This document shows positions 12,719 to 25,404 of a DNA stretch of 64,000 nucleotides, one piece after another. This DNA comes from Lathyrus oleraceus. Lineage: Eukaryota > Streptophyta > Magnoliopsida > Fabales > Fabaceae. The position numbers and the translations under genes were made by a program. The notes beneath the pieces were generated by a model. That model was not told the origin of the DNA. It ran no database searches and saw only the letters and a program-made list of their open reading frames with translations. Positions within the stretch are counted from its first letter, which is position 1. Each line of letters opens with the position of its first letter. Location: assembly GCF_024323335.1 (NCBI RefSeq), contig NC_066581.1:464539527-464603526 (forward strand). Direction: 5' to 3'.

Positions 12719-12949
12719 CTCAAAGCCTTCATTCGTAACAGCTAGCACTGAGATTGAAGGAATCCGTTCGTGTGCACTGAGTAGAGGCGTTGTCATCGTT
12801 CAACGTTTGTGATCGCTTTATAGATATGCATCAAAGGTTTCAATCGTCACAAGGGGTAACGATTCTATCACTGATCATGCTCATTCGTAAGGATCACTAA
12901 AGGAGAAATTTTTAATTTCCGCTACATTTTGGATCGCCCTTCTCCTTCA

Positions 12950-15900
12950 ATGTACACGTCCAATTCAATTTCAAATAAGTTCAACTTGGTTTTGCACCCA
13001 CCATTGGGCCTCACATGCGCCTGTACAGGCCCATGCACCAAATTTCAAATTGCCATGCACACGAGGGAATCATGAATTCAACCACATTTCAACTATAAAT
13101 AAGGCTTTATTCTCATTCATTTAACAACCCTTTGGAGACCTGAAATGCTGCAGCACTGAAATCCCAACCATTACCAAAGGAATTTTCCAGATTTTTCTCT
13201 CATTTTCAAGCTTGAAGTTCAACATCATTAGTTGAATATCAAAGCTCAATTCCTTAGCCTCTCATCTCTATTACATCTCTAGAGCAAAAAGGAATCAAGA
13301 TCTTGAAGAATTCGTGGCCTAAGAGCTCCAATTCAGAGGTAGAACTTCAAACTTTTTATATCTAGATCTTGCAATTCAATGTAGTTTCCTCTTGTTTATG
13401 TGGTTTTCTGAAGTCCTCACACTTGAGGCAGGTCAATGGTGGTTCCAATTTTCCATTTCGTGCACTTTCAGTTTGAACACCATGATCTTCCACTTCACAT
13501 TTCTCTCAAAATAGGAAGAGTGGGGAAGATCCATGGATACAGTGGTGATGTACATCACCTGAGCTTCAATTTGATGTCCTTGTTTTTCATTTTTGTTAAA
13601 AAAAATTCTCTGCAAATGGTGGCTGGAATGTGGTAGCTCACCGGAGAAGATGGTGGTTTCCACCACCATCACCACGTGTATGCATTCATGACCCTTGGAT
13701 TGTGCTCCCACGTTCTAATCCTGACCATTCCTTATGTTTACTTGTTTTAATTCAACATGCCACACGTTTGACTCAAGTGCACCACGCGCCCTTGCATCTG
13801 ATCCATCCATCCATGCCACGTCATTTAATGAAGTTGATCATGTGGCGCTGGATTTTTCCTTTATTTCTATTTTCATTTTAATTTCAGTCAATTCCTTTTA
13901 TTTTCAAAAATTCATAAAAAACTTATTTGAAGTCACAAAAATATGAGACCAATTCCAAAATTTTTTTTGAAAAATCTAGTTTCATATTTTGATTTTTAAA
14001 TATTTTTGTGACTTCATTTAATATTTTTTGTGAATTATTTGGTTTTTAATAGTTTTAATTCATTTTAAATTACTTTCTCATATTTGAAAAATCCAAAAAT
14101 ATTTACTTAACACCTATGGATCATGATAAGTCAATGAAAAATTGTCTCATCAATTTATTATTTGATTTGAGATTTATTTGAGATTTTTGTGCATATTGTG
14201 TTATTTTTTAGTGTTTTTAAGTGTTTTTAAATACTTTCTTATTTCCAAAATTGTTGAGAAAATTAGTCAAAGTTTATTTGATCATGTTAGACCTATGAGA
14301 ATTTAATTGGACTTGTTGAAGTTGATTTGAATTGAATTTGAGGTTTGACCTTATTTGATTATCTTTATTTTTATTTTATTTTAATTCAAAAAAATACAAA
14401 AAAATTATGGTTGACTCGTTGACTTGTAATCTTCATTTCTTTTCTATTTGGTATTGATTGATGTTGACTTGGTTCACATTTGATCAATTGGATTTGATGC
14501 TTGTATTATCTTTCCCTCCCTTTCATCTTCATCCCATTCTTTTCATCATTTGACCAATGAGTTAATGTCTTATGGTTGGTCTTGACAAATGAGAGGTTTA
14601 ATCTTCTTTGATCCAAACCAAACTCAACTTGATCCATGATCAAGTGAGTTGTTTTGTGTCCAAGATAGGTTGCTTCTTGGTCAAGCAAGTTTATGGAGCT
14701 TGGCTTAATAGTCATGATCTCTAACTTGTGTTATTTGCCTATATTTTTATTGACCAGCCTCAGATAGGTGTGACTACTACATTAGTCCACTTACGATTGC
14801 TTAACATAGCGCTACATTTTCTTATGACAAGCTAACATAACCTCCACTAATTACTAACTTTAATTTGAGCATTCAATTTCTTTCCTTTTACTTTTAATGT
14901 CATTTATTTCTTGCTCATTTATTCATATTGCTTTTTATTTTGCTCACTTGAGCCCATATTTTATGATTATGTCATTTTTCTTTTGCTCATTTGAGCCCAT
15001 TATTATATATAAATATATTGCTATCTTGTGTTTGCTTTGTCTTTGTTTTGTGTGAACCAAATGCAAAAGGAGAAAGGACTTAGAATTAGGACTTACCTAT
15101 GCTTAAAGAAGTTCAAGAGCAACTAGGCCTCATGCCTTTAGAATGCTAAATTTGTGGAAGAGCAACTAGGCCTCATGCCTTTAGAATGCTAAATTTCAAA
15201 GTTGATCATAAAGGACTTATCATATAAACCTATTCTTTGTCCATTCCCCTTATTGTTTCGTGAAATTTTTGATGTTTGCTCTTGTTTGATAGGGATTCCA
15301 TCTTGAGATTGTGAAAGAAGGACCATTGTCATGAGTAGCCATGTTAAGAGTGACAAGCCAAATGGAGATCCTATGAGCTTGAATCTAAATTGTGTGATTG
15401 CTTGATTGTATGCTAAGTCCAAAGGAAAGGACCATCTTGAATCATCTCTATGATTTTAAGAAAAGGAACTCCAAGGGTTTATCTTTTTCCTCTTATCTTT
15501 GTATGCTTTAGGACTAGCCCTTCTCTTCTTCTCCTCACTATAACCAAGCCAAAATAATTTTCAAAACTTTGACTTTGTTTCAAATTAGAAACCTAGTCCT
15601 TAAGCCTTTGACTTTTCAAACTCTTTTCATAAATACTCATTGTGAATAAGTCCTAATTCAACTTTGACTTCATTTTTGTAAATAAATTAACTTGTAAATA
15701 TAACTCACTTCAAATTGTTTTTGTGGTTCCAATGGCCACCTTTGTTAAAACCTTTTCATAAAACATTAGTCATAGGTTTGAGTTATCATAGTGGTTTATA
15801 TAAATCTTACCTCATCCTTAGTGATTGGATTATAAGTCTTCCATACTTATTATAGGGTTAACCCCTCACTAGTATGTTGAAGCCTTCCTCACATGGTGGA

Positions 15901-16389
15901 TTATTGGTTTAGGTTGAGTTTTCTCCCTTTGATAACAAAAGACCTTAAGGATTTTACTCAAATCAATTCACCAGTATTTGAGATTTTTATCCCGACTACG
16001 AGGTTTTGATCCTCCTTTGTGATGGTACGTAGGCAATGGGTTCATCCATTCAAACAAAATTTGTAAATATAATTTATTCTCTTCTCATCCCTCAGATCTT
16101 TGTGCATAAATCTTTTCACAAATACCAACCTACAACACATATTTGCAAAAAGGGTTCCCTTAGAGTACTAAGGATGTTTTGGGTGCATAAAACCTTCCCA
16201 TTTCATAACCAACCCCCTTACCCAGATCTCTGACATTTTTATTAGTTTTTGATTTGAAAAACTTCTTACTTGGATTTTGTTCGCTTTTTAGCCTTTCCTT
16301 TGGACAAATAAAAGTGCGGTGGCGACTCGAATTGTATGTTTACTTTTGGTTTAGTCAATAAACCTAAAGATAACGAAAACCCCGCTACA
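12950..16389 (+). mobile_element. 5' LTR of Ogre O1, right part
   Basis: Resumes with ATGTACACGTCC, repeating sequence already present at 11049, then continues past the duplicated TATA box (about 13094) through R and U5. It ends ...CCCCGCTACA at 16389, followed by GAAAAG and the PBS. U5 has the conserved block with GTGGCGACTC (16319-16328). Without the SIRE insert and the duplication the LTR would be about 4.8 kb, close to P1's 4.9 kb. Confidence 0.88.
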
Positions 16390-16395
16390 GAAAAG

Positions 16396-16413
16396 TGGCG
16401 ACTCTGCTGGGGA
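16396..16413 (+). other. Primer binding site of O1
   Basis: TGGCGACTCTGCTGGGGA, six bases after the LTR end. This is where first-strand synthesis would prime. A tRNA-Arg primer has been reported for Ogre elements as I recall; I cannot check the tRNA here. Confidence 0.85.
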
Positions 16414-17308
16414 GGTCTCTCTAGTGGGTTTAGCCTACTTTTTGCTTGTTTGTGTTGTATGTTTATGTTTATTTGTGGCATATTTTTGTGCAAATTTGGG
16501 ATAACTGTATTGTTTGTGATGTATGAATTGCTTGATATATTAATTGCTTGTATGCTTGGTGGCTTCTTGTGAGATGAGTTCTATACCCGAACTTGAGTGC
16601 GCTTATGATAGGAGAGTGGCATAGTCTTGTTAACTTGTATGGAGTTATTCCTTAACAAGTTGACTTGCAAGTCCATTCACCTGGTGGAGGTCTTGTTGGG
16701 ATCAATAATGTCACACGAGTAGTCGTGGTTAGGCATTACTCTTTCCAATATAAACCTTAGAAGCCAAGGACCTTAGATACCTAGCCCATCTTGGCCTATT
16801 TTAGGACGTAGTGCGAAGGTCATTCAAGTGTAAGACTTGAGGCGATTGTTACGCGATACTATACTCATAAGAGTCCCTCTTGAGAATATTTTTGGAATAC
16901 GAGTAGTCGTTTTATCCGATAATATCCAAAAGATGGGATGATGACTATGGGGACCTTTTTAGAACATGATTGTCAGGTTTAACCATAGTACACTCCCATT
17001 GGGTGGGTCTTAACCGACACTCCATGCTCGTGACTCTCAACAAACTTTTGATTCGCGGTTGATCCATTCTTGTATATCCTCAATATCAATGGAACTTGGG
17101 TGTTGATAAGGTGTAAGCCATAATCCACCAAAATGGATGGTTGATATTGACGATGACTTGAGCGATCCCGTGACCTTTGTGTGGTGTGACTTGTTTGATC
17201 CTTGAGTGTGATTGTTGCATCCATGCATTCATGCATTCATTCGCATCCATGTCATCAACAATAAAGACTTTTCAAGGAACTTAAGAGGTCTATTTGCAAA
17301 TTTCAGAC
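16414..17308 (+). other. O1 untranslated leader with conserved hairpin
   Basis: Non-coding leader between PBS and ORF1, collinear with the P1 leader. It includes the hairpin arms TCAATATCAA (17080-17089) and TTGATATTGA (17141-17150). The equivalent P1 hairpin differs by a compensatory pair, so the base pairing looks conserved. Confidence 0.8.
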
Positions 17309-17811
17309 ATGGATAAGCAAAGAAGGAATACGAAGAAGTACAGTTTCAGGCAACCCAACTTGAAAGAGTTAAGGAGTTTGGCATCTTATGTATTAGAGCC
17401 TTTGGAGTTCAAAGCTCGCCATGGGAAGCTCATGTCCATTCTTTCTACTAAGGTGGATGAAGGTCTGATGAGTGTGTTGGTGCAGTTCTACGATCCTCTA
17501 TATCGGTGTTTCACCTTCCCGGATTTCCAGCTCTTGCCTACACTTGAGGAGTATGCCTATCATGTGGGTATACCTATTCTTGAGCAGTTGTCGTTCAGTG
17601 GCTTAGAGAAGATTCCGTCTTCTCAAGAGATTGCTGACATGCTTCATATGGATGTATCTGACATTGTTGCTCGTATGACTACCAATTCTGATTGCCAAGG
17701 CCACCTTGTTTGGGAAGGCCATGAGTAAGGAAGCTTTTGAAGCCATATTTGTACTCCTCATCTATGGGCTAGTGTTATTTCCCAACATCGACAACTTCGT
17801 GGATATGAACG
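17309..17811 (+). pseudogene. Ogre ORF1, 5' part (O1 copy), frameshifted and split
   Basis: Starts at ATG 17309 (MDKQRRNTKKYSFRQPNLK), the same start as the P1 copy. The conserved block YRCFTFPDFQLLPTLEEYAY is present. ORF1 is the extra Ogre gene between the leader and gag; its function is unknown and it is plant-specific. From memory it resembles the plant mobile domain / DUF7745-type proteins. A deletion near 17690-17710 relative to P1 shifts the frame and gives a stop at 17726-17728. P1 inserted after GAACG at 17811. The homologous continuation resumes at 40650. Confidence 0.85.
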
Positions 17812-20800
17812 TGTAAGACCCTAATTTTGACCCTAAGATCCCTCATAGCATCATAACATTGCATTAGCATTGCCTCAAGGATCATAAGCATCTTGGTTCC
17901 TTACCTTTGGATGGGATCTTCTGAGAGTTAGTTTGAGATCACCAAGCATGCTTGAATTGTATATTATTTCTTTTCTCATTTTACTTACTAACCAAAAAAA
18001 GCACAAAAATATGTCACTAACATCTCTTGTTTGTAGCTTGAGTAGTCACAAGGTCTAAAGCTTCTAGGAGATCCTATGTGCATTGATATGGCCAAAAGAA
18101 GATGAAAGCAAGAATGGCAATGGTTCTCAAAGCTCTCATCCATCAAAAATGTCTCACAAACATCTCAATTCACCATTTTGATCAAAGCAAATCAAAGGGG
18201 TTTGAGGCTTGTTTCCCAAGGAAACCCTAATTCATTTATTCATCAACTGTGCCTTGCTCATGAAGCAATCTCAACCCATGGTCAAAGACAATCAAGGGAA
18301 GTTCTTTAATTCATCATTTCATGCATATTTGAACTTAATTGAGTGTCCTCAATCAGCAATTAATCAAGATGTGAGTTGTGGACTTAAGAAGTTGATCAGT
18401 CAATTCATCTGACTATTTTGAAATACACTGAGACCTAACTTTTTATGTGTTTGTCAAATGGAGATGACACCAAGAGAAAAAATGTTCTTAAGAACCATAT
18501 TAACAACTTTCATGTTCATCAAAAATTTATTTGAAGCTTGGAAGGTCATCATCCATTACAAGACACTACAGGTCATTTTGACTGAAACCCTAATTTTGGG
18601 TCAACTTCCCTAGAACATACTTCATTCGTTTTCCATGATTTTGAGGTGGGATCAAATGCATTGGAAAGCTTAAGATGTCTATTTAAAATTTTATGTTGAG
18701 CAAAATTTCAAAATCTCAAAAGAAATACATGTGATAATGCAAAACGTTATAGGTCACTTTGGACCAAATGCATTGAAATGTGAAAAAGTCCAACTTCAAG
18801 TGCCCATAACTCCTTCATAAAAAACCAAATGATGCAAAATTTAAGTCCAAAATAATTTACTTGAAAATATCTATAACTTTGATGTTGAAGATTTTGTCAT
18901 TTGGAGTTTGAATCATTGAGACAGAAGTGCTTCAACTTTGATCAATTTTGAAAATCACACATATGCATGTTTTGCACCCTACACTTCATGTCCAATTTTC
19001 ATCAATTTCCAAGGCCCAAATTAAGTTTTGATCAACATAACAAATAATCCTTATGCAATAAGCTTTCCAACCATTACTCATAAGGTGGTGTTTCCATTTT
19101 TGGCATAGCATTTTCGAAGACTTGAACATTATAGTGCAATTTTGGAAGATCATTTAATTTGCCTTGCATGAGCTAATACAGTCCAATCTGCACGTCCATT
19201 TTTCCTTTAGCATGCATCAACTTTTAATTCCAGTTGGAATTGGGCCCTCCATGCGCCTGTACAGGCCCATGCATAGAGGCCCTTTCCATTCATGCAAGCA
19301 TTTTGTTCATGCATATCAGATGCTTTCTCCTATAAATACCATGCTTATGCTCTTCATTTCTTCAACCTAATGGCGCCCCAACTGCTGCTCAACTGAAATC
19401 CCAGCCATCACTAAAGGAACTAATTCATTTTTTCTTCAAATTTTTCAAATCTGAATTTTGATTTCATTGATCAATTTTCAGATCTCAAAGTTCCTAAACC
19501 TTCTCTCCTTGATCTATAGTATCAACAGTAAGCATTAGCGTCCAAGGATTGTGACTCAAAGCCTTGCAAATCAAAGGTTTACTTCAACTGTTATTTGCTT
19601 TGAATCTACTTGTATAGTGCTTGATTTTCATTATTGTTGTGTGATCTGAAGTCCTCTCTGCATAGAGGCAACATTGATGTGCTTTTAATTTTTGAAAATC
19701 ATGAAGTTCATATGAACACCACAGATCTTCCACTTCTGATTTCTCCCAACATAGAGATCTAGAATGGATTTGAGTGGTACAAGGATGATGTACATCACCC
19801 CATCTCTCGATTGATGCCTGGATCGTACCATTTGGTTACCATTTTAATTTCTGCAAATTTTGACTTGGCCGAAGGTTGGCCGGAGTAGTCGGTGGCGCTG
19901 GCCACCGCCTGGTCTCCAGATCAGATCAGAATCGTCCATTGCTTTTTCCAGATTGAATCTCACGCGTCCAATATTATGACTCATTTAATGGTTGGGTGTG
20001 TTGCGTTTGACTAGCGTGTATGGTGAGCGTGCGCTTCATGGTCACGTGATGATCCACGTCAATTAATGAAAGATCATCCAACACTCCGTGTTTTTCCATA
20101 ATTTCTATTTTCTGATTTTATTTTCATTTTATTATTTTAATTCCATTTCATTTTATTAATTTATATCTCTCTCATTATTGGTCCAAAAATTATGGGACCA
20201 ATTTCATTCTTCTCTTTTTAATTTCTACTTTCTAAAAATGATTTTTAATATTTTTTATTTTATCATTTTCTATTTTTTAGTAATTTTCTCTTTTCTGGTT
20301 ATTTTTAATTCATTTAAAATAGTTGTTGATATTCAAAAAATCCGAAAATATTTTTCTAACCTCTTTGAATAATGACAAATCTATGAAAAATATTCTCACC
20401 AATTTATTAATTTATTTGAGATTTATTTGAGATTTTAGTTCAATTAGGTTATTTTTATGCATTTTTAATTGATTTAAAATAGTTTCTGACTTTTAAAAAT
20501 GCTGAAATTTTTTGTCAAACTTTGTTTGACTTTGTTGAACATTGGATAATTCACTTGGACTATTCAAAGTTGATTTGAAGTGAGTTTGAAGTTTGACCTT
20601 TCTTTATTATTTTAATTCAAGTTGTATTTTAATATGAAAAAATGCCAAAAATATTTTATTTGTTTCTTGACTTCTAACATTCATCTTTCTTCTGTTCTCT
20701 ATTGTTTAACCTTGATCTTCTCTATCTTTGGTCAATGCTTGTTGATTATCTCATCCCATTTCCATTAATGCACTTTAATTCTTCATCTTCTTCTTATTCT

Positions 20801-22728
20801 TTTTTTCTTTTTGATCAATGAGTTAAAGATTGGTGGTTAGCATTGATACATGGAGGTTTAATCTTCCTTGATTCAAATCTAATTCATCTTGATCATGCAT
20901 CAAGTGAATGGCTTTGCATTAAGGATAGATTGCTTCCTAAATCATGCAAGGAACCTAAATTAATACAAGATCATTTCTCATCTTCTTTTTTTGGCATGGC
21001 AAGTTGTTGGAGTTTGATTCACTAATCATGACCTCTAACTTGTGTTGTTGCCTACATTATTATTGACCGGCCTCAGATAGTTGTGACTTCTACATAAGTC
21101 CAATTACGATTGCTTAACATAGCACTAAATTGCCTTATGGCACTCTAACTATTAACACTAACCATTAACCATTAACATTTAATTCTTGCTCTTTACATTT
21201 GTGCAACTTACTATTCTTGTACATATTATTCATTTGTTTTGCGCTTTGCTCACTTGAGCACATGTTTATGATAATGCAATTTGCCTTTTGCTCACTTGAG
21301 CACATAATTGTGTATATATCATTGTGCTTGTGTTGTGTTTTGATTGTTGTGGACCAAATGCAAAGAAATGGACAAATGGACTTAGACTTTAGGACTTTCC
21401 CTATGCAAAATTGGAATCAAAGAGCAACTAGGCATTGAGCCTTTAGAGTTCTATAAAAGTCAAAGAGCAACTAGGCATTAGGCCTTTAGAATGCCCAAAA
21501 TGTTGAAGAGAACTTTGAAGAGACTACTTTCTAAACTCCATCTTGTTCATTCTTGGTTTGTTTGATAGAACTTTTTAATGTATGTGCTCTTGTGCTAGGG
21601 ATTCCAACATTGAGCCTAAGTGAGGAACCATTGCCATGAGCTTCTAAAGAGAGAGATCTAAGAGCCATTAGGGAACTTTCCAAGAGCTTGGTTGATTGAT
21701 TGATTGCTTGAGTTTATGCTTTTATGTGATTTCTTATTCCAAAGGATTGGAGCTACTTGGATCATCAATATGATCTCAAGAAGAGAACTCCATTTGTGGT
21801 CTTATTTCTTCTCCTTTATCTCTGGTATGCTTAGGAATTAGCCATTCTTCTTCTTCCCTCCACTCTAACCCAAGCCAAAACTTTTGTGCAAACATTTAAC
21901 CTTTGTTTTCAAACATTAGAAACCTAAGCCTTATGCTTTTGATTTTCAAACTTTCTTTTTATAATACTTATTTTGAATTTGAATCTTTAAGTCAACTTTG
22001 ACCATACTTTGTAAATACTTTCATTGGTAAATATAACCCATTCAAATACTTTTTATGCTTTCAATGGCCACTTCTTATTAAAAAACTTTCATAACCTTTA
22101 GGTATTAGGTTTGAGTTATCCTTGAGGTAGATGTAATATTATATCTTTAGTGATGGACAATGAGTCTTCCATGCTTATTATAGTCTTAACCCCTCACTTG
22201 CATGTTGAAGCTATCCTCACATGGTGGATTTGTGGTTTTTAGGTCAAGTTTTCTCCCTTGGATAACAAAAGAACTTAAGGCTTTTGGACCAGTCAATTCA
22301 CCAACTCATTTTGAGATTTTTACCCCGAACTACAGGTTTTGATCCTAATCTTTTTAAGATGGTACGTAGGCAATGGGTTTATCTATCCAAACACAAAAAT
22401 GTAAATAACTTGTATATTCTCCCCTCATCTCTTCAATCATGTTTGCATAAATAAATTTTCACAAAATACCAACCTTACAACAAGTATGAAAAGGGCTCCC
22501 TAGGAGTACCTAGGATGTTTTGGGTGCTTAACACCTTCCCATTGCATAACCAACCCCCTTACCCCGATCTCTGACATTTTTACTAGTTTTTGATTCGATA
22601 AAACTTTTAGGTTTTTGTTCGCTTTCTAACCATTCCTTTGGACAAATAGAAGTGCGGTGGCGACTCGACTTGTATGGTTTACCTTGGATTTAGTCAATAT
22701 ATCTAATGGTAACGAATACCCCGCTACA
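17812..22728 (+). repeat. 5' LTR of P1
   Basis: 4917 bp from TGTAAGACCCTAATTTTGAC to ACCCCGCTACA. U3 contains the palindrome GCCTGTACAGGC (19255-19266) and a TATA box (19330-19337), so R should begin near 19360. U5 holds GTGGCGACTC (22657-22666), repeating the core of the PBS 77 bp downstream. Short ORFs in it are not shared with coding families and are treated as noise. Confidence 0.93.
19255..19337 (+). promoter_or_regulatory. LTR core promoter: palindrome plus TATA box
   Basis: TATAAATA at 19330-19337, with a 12-bp perfect palindrome GCCTGTACAGGC starting 75 bp upstream (19255). The same pair occurs at the same spacing in O1. In P1's 3' LTR (palindrome 37190-37201) the TATA has drifted to TATAAACA. 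A pol II start about 30 bp downstream is inferred. Confidence 0.7.
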
Positions 22729-22734
22729 GAAAAG

Positions 22735-22752
22735 TGGCGACTCTGTTGGGGA
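22735..22752 (+). other. Primer binding site of P1
   Basis: TGGCGACTCTGTTGGGGA, six bases (GAAAAG) after the LTR end. It differs from the O1 site by one C-to-T change. Confidence 0.88.
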
Positions 22753-23642
22753 CATTTGCCTAGTGGGTTTTGCCTACTTTTCACATTTTGTTGTATTGTA
22801 TTATATATTATTTTGTGACATATTTTTGTGCAATTTGGGATTACTGTATTGTATGTAATGATTGAATTGCTTGAATATTATTTCCTTGTATGCTTGGTGA
22901 TCTTTGTGAGATGATTTCTATACCCGAACTCGAGTGCACTTAGGATAGGAGAATGGCATAGTCTTGTTGACTTGTGTGGAGTTATTCCTTAGCAAGTTGC
23001 CTTGCAAGCCCATTCACTTGGTGGAGGTCATGTTGGGATCAATAATGTCACACAAGTAGTTGTGGTTAGACATTCCAATGTAGACCTTAGAAGCCAAGGA
23101 CCTTAGTTTACCAAGCCCATCTTGGCCTATATTTAGGATGTAGTGCGAAAGTCGTTCAAGTGTAAGATTTGATACGACTGTTACACGATACTACACTCAT
23201 AAGAGTCTCTCTTGAGAATATTTTTGGAATACGAGTAGTCGTTTATCCGATAATATCCGAAAGATGGGATGATGACTATGGGAACCTCTTGTAGAACATG
23301 TTTGGTAGGTTTAAGCCCTAGTACACTCCCTTTGGGTGGTTCTTAACCGAGACTCCATGCTCGTGACTTGCAACAAACCCTTGATTCATGGTTGATCCGT
23401 TCTTGTATCCTTAATATCAATGGTACTTGGGTGTTGATAAGGTGTAAACCATAATCCACCAAAATGGATCATTGATATTAAGGATGACATGATCCATCCC
23501 ATGACCTTTGTTTGGTGTGCTTTTTTTGATCCTTGAGTGTGATTGTTGCATCCATGCATTCATGCACCCATTTGCATCTATACCATCTATAATAAGAAAA
23601 TGTTCAAAGGAACATAAGAGGTCTATTTGCAAATTTTCAGAC
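22753..23642 (+). other. P1 untranslated leader
   Basis: About 890 bp between PBS and ORF1 with no credible gene, collinear with the O1 leader. Retrotransposon packaging signals normally sit in this position. The main visible structure is the hairpin listed separately. Confidence 0.8.
23407..23485 (+). other. Leader stem-loop, perfect 16-bp stem
   Basis: ATCCTTAATATCAATG (23407-23422) pairs exactly with CATTGATATTAAGGAT (23470-23485) around a 47-nt loop. In O1 the homologous arms read TCAATATCAA and TTGATATTGA, where a T-A pair has become C-G. It lies about 160 nt before the ORF1 start. A packaging or dimerisation role is conjecture. Confidence 0.75.
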
Positions 23643-25094
23643 ATGGAAAGACAAAGAAGGAATACGAAGAAGTACAGTTTCAGACAACCCGACTTGAAAG
23701 AGCTAAGGAATTTGACATCCTATGTATTAGATCCCTTGGGTTTCAAGGCTCGTTATGGGAGGCTTCTGTCTATTCTGACTACTCAAGTGGACGAAGGGTT
23801 GATGAGTGTATTGGCGCAGTTCTATGGTCCCTTTTACCGTTGCTTCACATTTCCGGATTTTCAGCTTTTGCCCACGCTTAAGGAGTATGCCTACCTTGTG
23901 GGTATACCTATTCTAGACCACTTGTCGTTCAGTGGCTTAGAGAGTGTTCCTACTTCTCAAGAGATAGCTGATATGTTGCATATAGATGAATCTCTGGTTA
24001 GTGCTCATATGACTACCAAAGGTGGAATTCAAGGTCTCCCTTCTGAGTTCCTCATTGCTCAAGCTATTATGTATGGGAAGGCCATGAGTGAGGACGCCTT
24101 TGAAGCCATATTTGTACTTCTCATCTTTGGGCTAGTGTTATTCCCCAACATCGACAAGTTTGTGGATGTGAACGCTATTAGGATTTTCTCTACTCTTAAT
24201 CCCGTTCCGACTCTGTTGGGTGACACTTACTTCTCTTTGCATATGAGAAATGCAAAGGATGGTGGTACCATTGTGTGCTGTTAGCCTCTGTTGTACAAGT
24301 GGTTTATTTCGCACTTGCCATAGACGGTCGCCTTCAACGAGGACAAAGGATGCCTACAGTGGTCCACGAGACTTATGTCTCTCACTAGTGATGATATCTT
24401 TTGGTACAACCGTGTATATGATGGTGTGCAAATTATCGATTCTTGTGGTGAATTCTCCAATGTGCCTCTTCTTGGTACATGTGGTGGGATTAACTATAAC
24501 CCTATTTTGGCACGTCGTGAGCTTGGGTTCCCCTTAAAAGATAAACCTAATAACATTCTGTTAGAAGGTGTGTTCTTTCAGGAGGGTAAAGATCCCCAAG
24601 GCTTGAAGGGTAGGATGGTCCGCACTTGGCGCAAGATCCATAGGAAGGGAAGGAAGGAGTTGGGTCCAAAGAACTGTATCGCTTTGGAACCCTATACCTC
24701 TTGGGTTAGGAGGAGAGCTTCCGAGTACCTCATGCCTTATGAGTATCCAAGACCTACACCGTTGGTTGTGGCTGGGCCTTCAACCCTCCCTAACCAAGGA
24801 GTAGAGGAGTTGAGAGACGAAGACCGTTCACGTGCCTGGATCCATGAACGAGAGGAGTTGCTTCAGCAGATCAGAGAGTAGGATGCTTTGATAGAGTTCC
24901 TTGAGCACCAAGTTATTGACGATCCTGATGATGCATTGACTTCTCTGCTTCCTCAATCTTCCAAGTTTTGGAAGAGGAAGTATGATCAACTCGCCAAAGA
25001 GAAGGCTAATATGGAGGCGGCCTACGAGAGGGAGGTGAAGAGGCTTCGTGCAACTTATCTTCCAGTTTCCAGAGCTTTAGATGATTGTTTCTAG
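23643..25094 (+). pseudogene. Ogre ORF1 (P1 copy) with three in-frame stops
   Basis: One frame of about 483 codons from ATG 23643 (MERQRRNTKKYSFRQPDLKE) to TAG at 25092-25094, broken by TAG at 24282, 24321 and 24879. The start is chosen by alignment with O1. The first half carries YRCFTFPDFQLLPTLKEYAY and a hydrophobic stretch AIFVLLIFGLVLFP. The second half is basic (KGRMVRTWRKIHRKGRKE), and the C-terminus is charged and probably helical (KRKYDQLAKEKANMEAAYER). ORF1 is characteristic of Ogre and of unknown function; a resemblance to plant mobile-domain (DUF7745-like) proteins is from memory. At 24321 the O1 copy has CAG, so this stop is a C-to-T change. It sits in a different frame from gag, 310 bp upstream of the likely gag start. 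Confidence 0.88.
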
Positions 25095-25404
25095 GGTTCC
25101 ATAGGATGTTCATTTTCCTTCTCTCTTGTATTGTATTTAGTCATCAAGACTGTACTTCTTTGGTGTAAAAATATTTCCAAATATGTGATAAATGTTTAAT
25201 ATTTTCAATATTTACAAATAGGACTTTAAAGTTCCTCTGATATAAAAATAAAATTAAATCATATGCACAAGTATTGCATGCATCATGTGCATAAGTAGGT
25301 TTTGCTCCAGGCTTCTTGTTCTATGGTCTAACTCTGTGTTCTTCATTTATTTTGAAGACAAGCTGACTCACCGGTACTACACCCGAGCCAATGCATCAAG
25401 ACTA
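25095..25404 (+). other. ORF1-gag spacer
   Basis: AT-rich, about 310 bp. The gag frame stays open from 25285 (HRYYTRANASRLMDQ...), so translation of gag could begin before the ATG at 25405. No promoter or splice signal stands out. Confidence 0.5.

Larger units (their letters stand above)
11644..12949 (+). mobile_element. Solo LTR of a SIRE/Maximus-like Ty1/copia element
   Basis: About 1.3 kb with plausible ends TGACTC at 11644 and CTTCTCCTTCA at 12949. No coding sequence is inside. The right 840 bp match, in reverse, the fragment at 40898-41698. It contains GCGAAAACCTAGAGGGTCAC, a sequence I associate with legume Maximus/SIRE LTRs (from memory, unverified), a triple palindrome at 12449-12537, a degenerate TATA palindrome at 12620-12637, and a CT microsatellite. 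The left boundary is uncertain by a few bases. Confidence 0.7.

Noticed and set aside
18209..18412. Short ORF repeated at 36144 (and a relative at 10100)
   Set aside because: Repeated only because it lies in homologous LTRs; about 67 codons in AT-rich U3, no domain, and frame changes not conserved.
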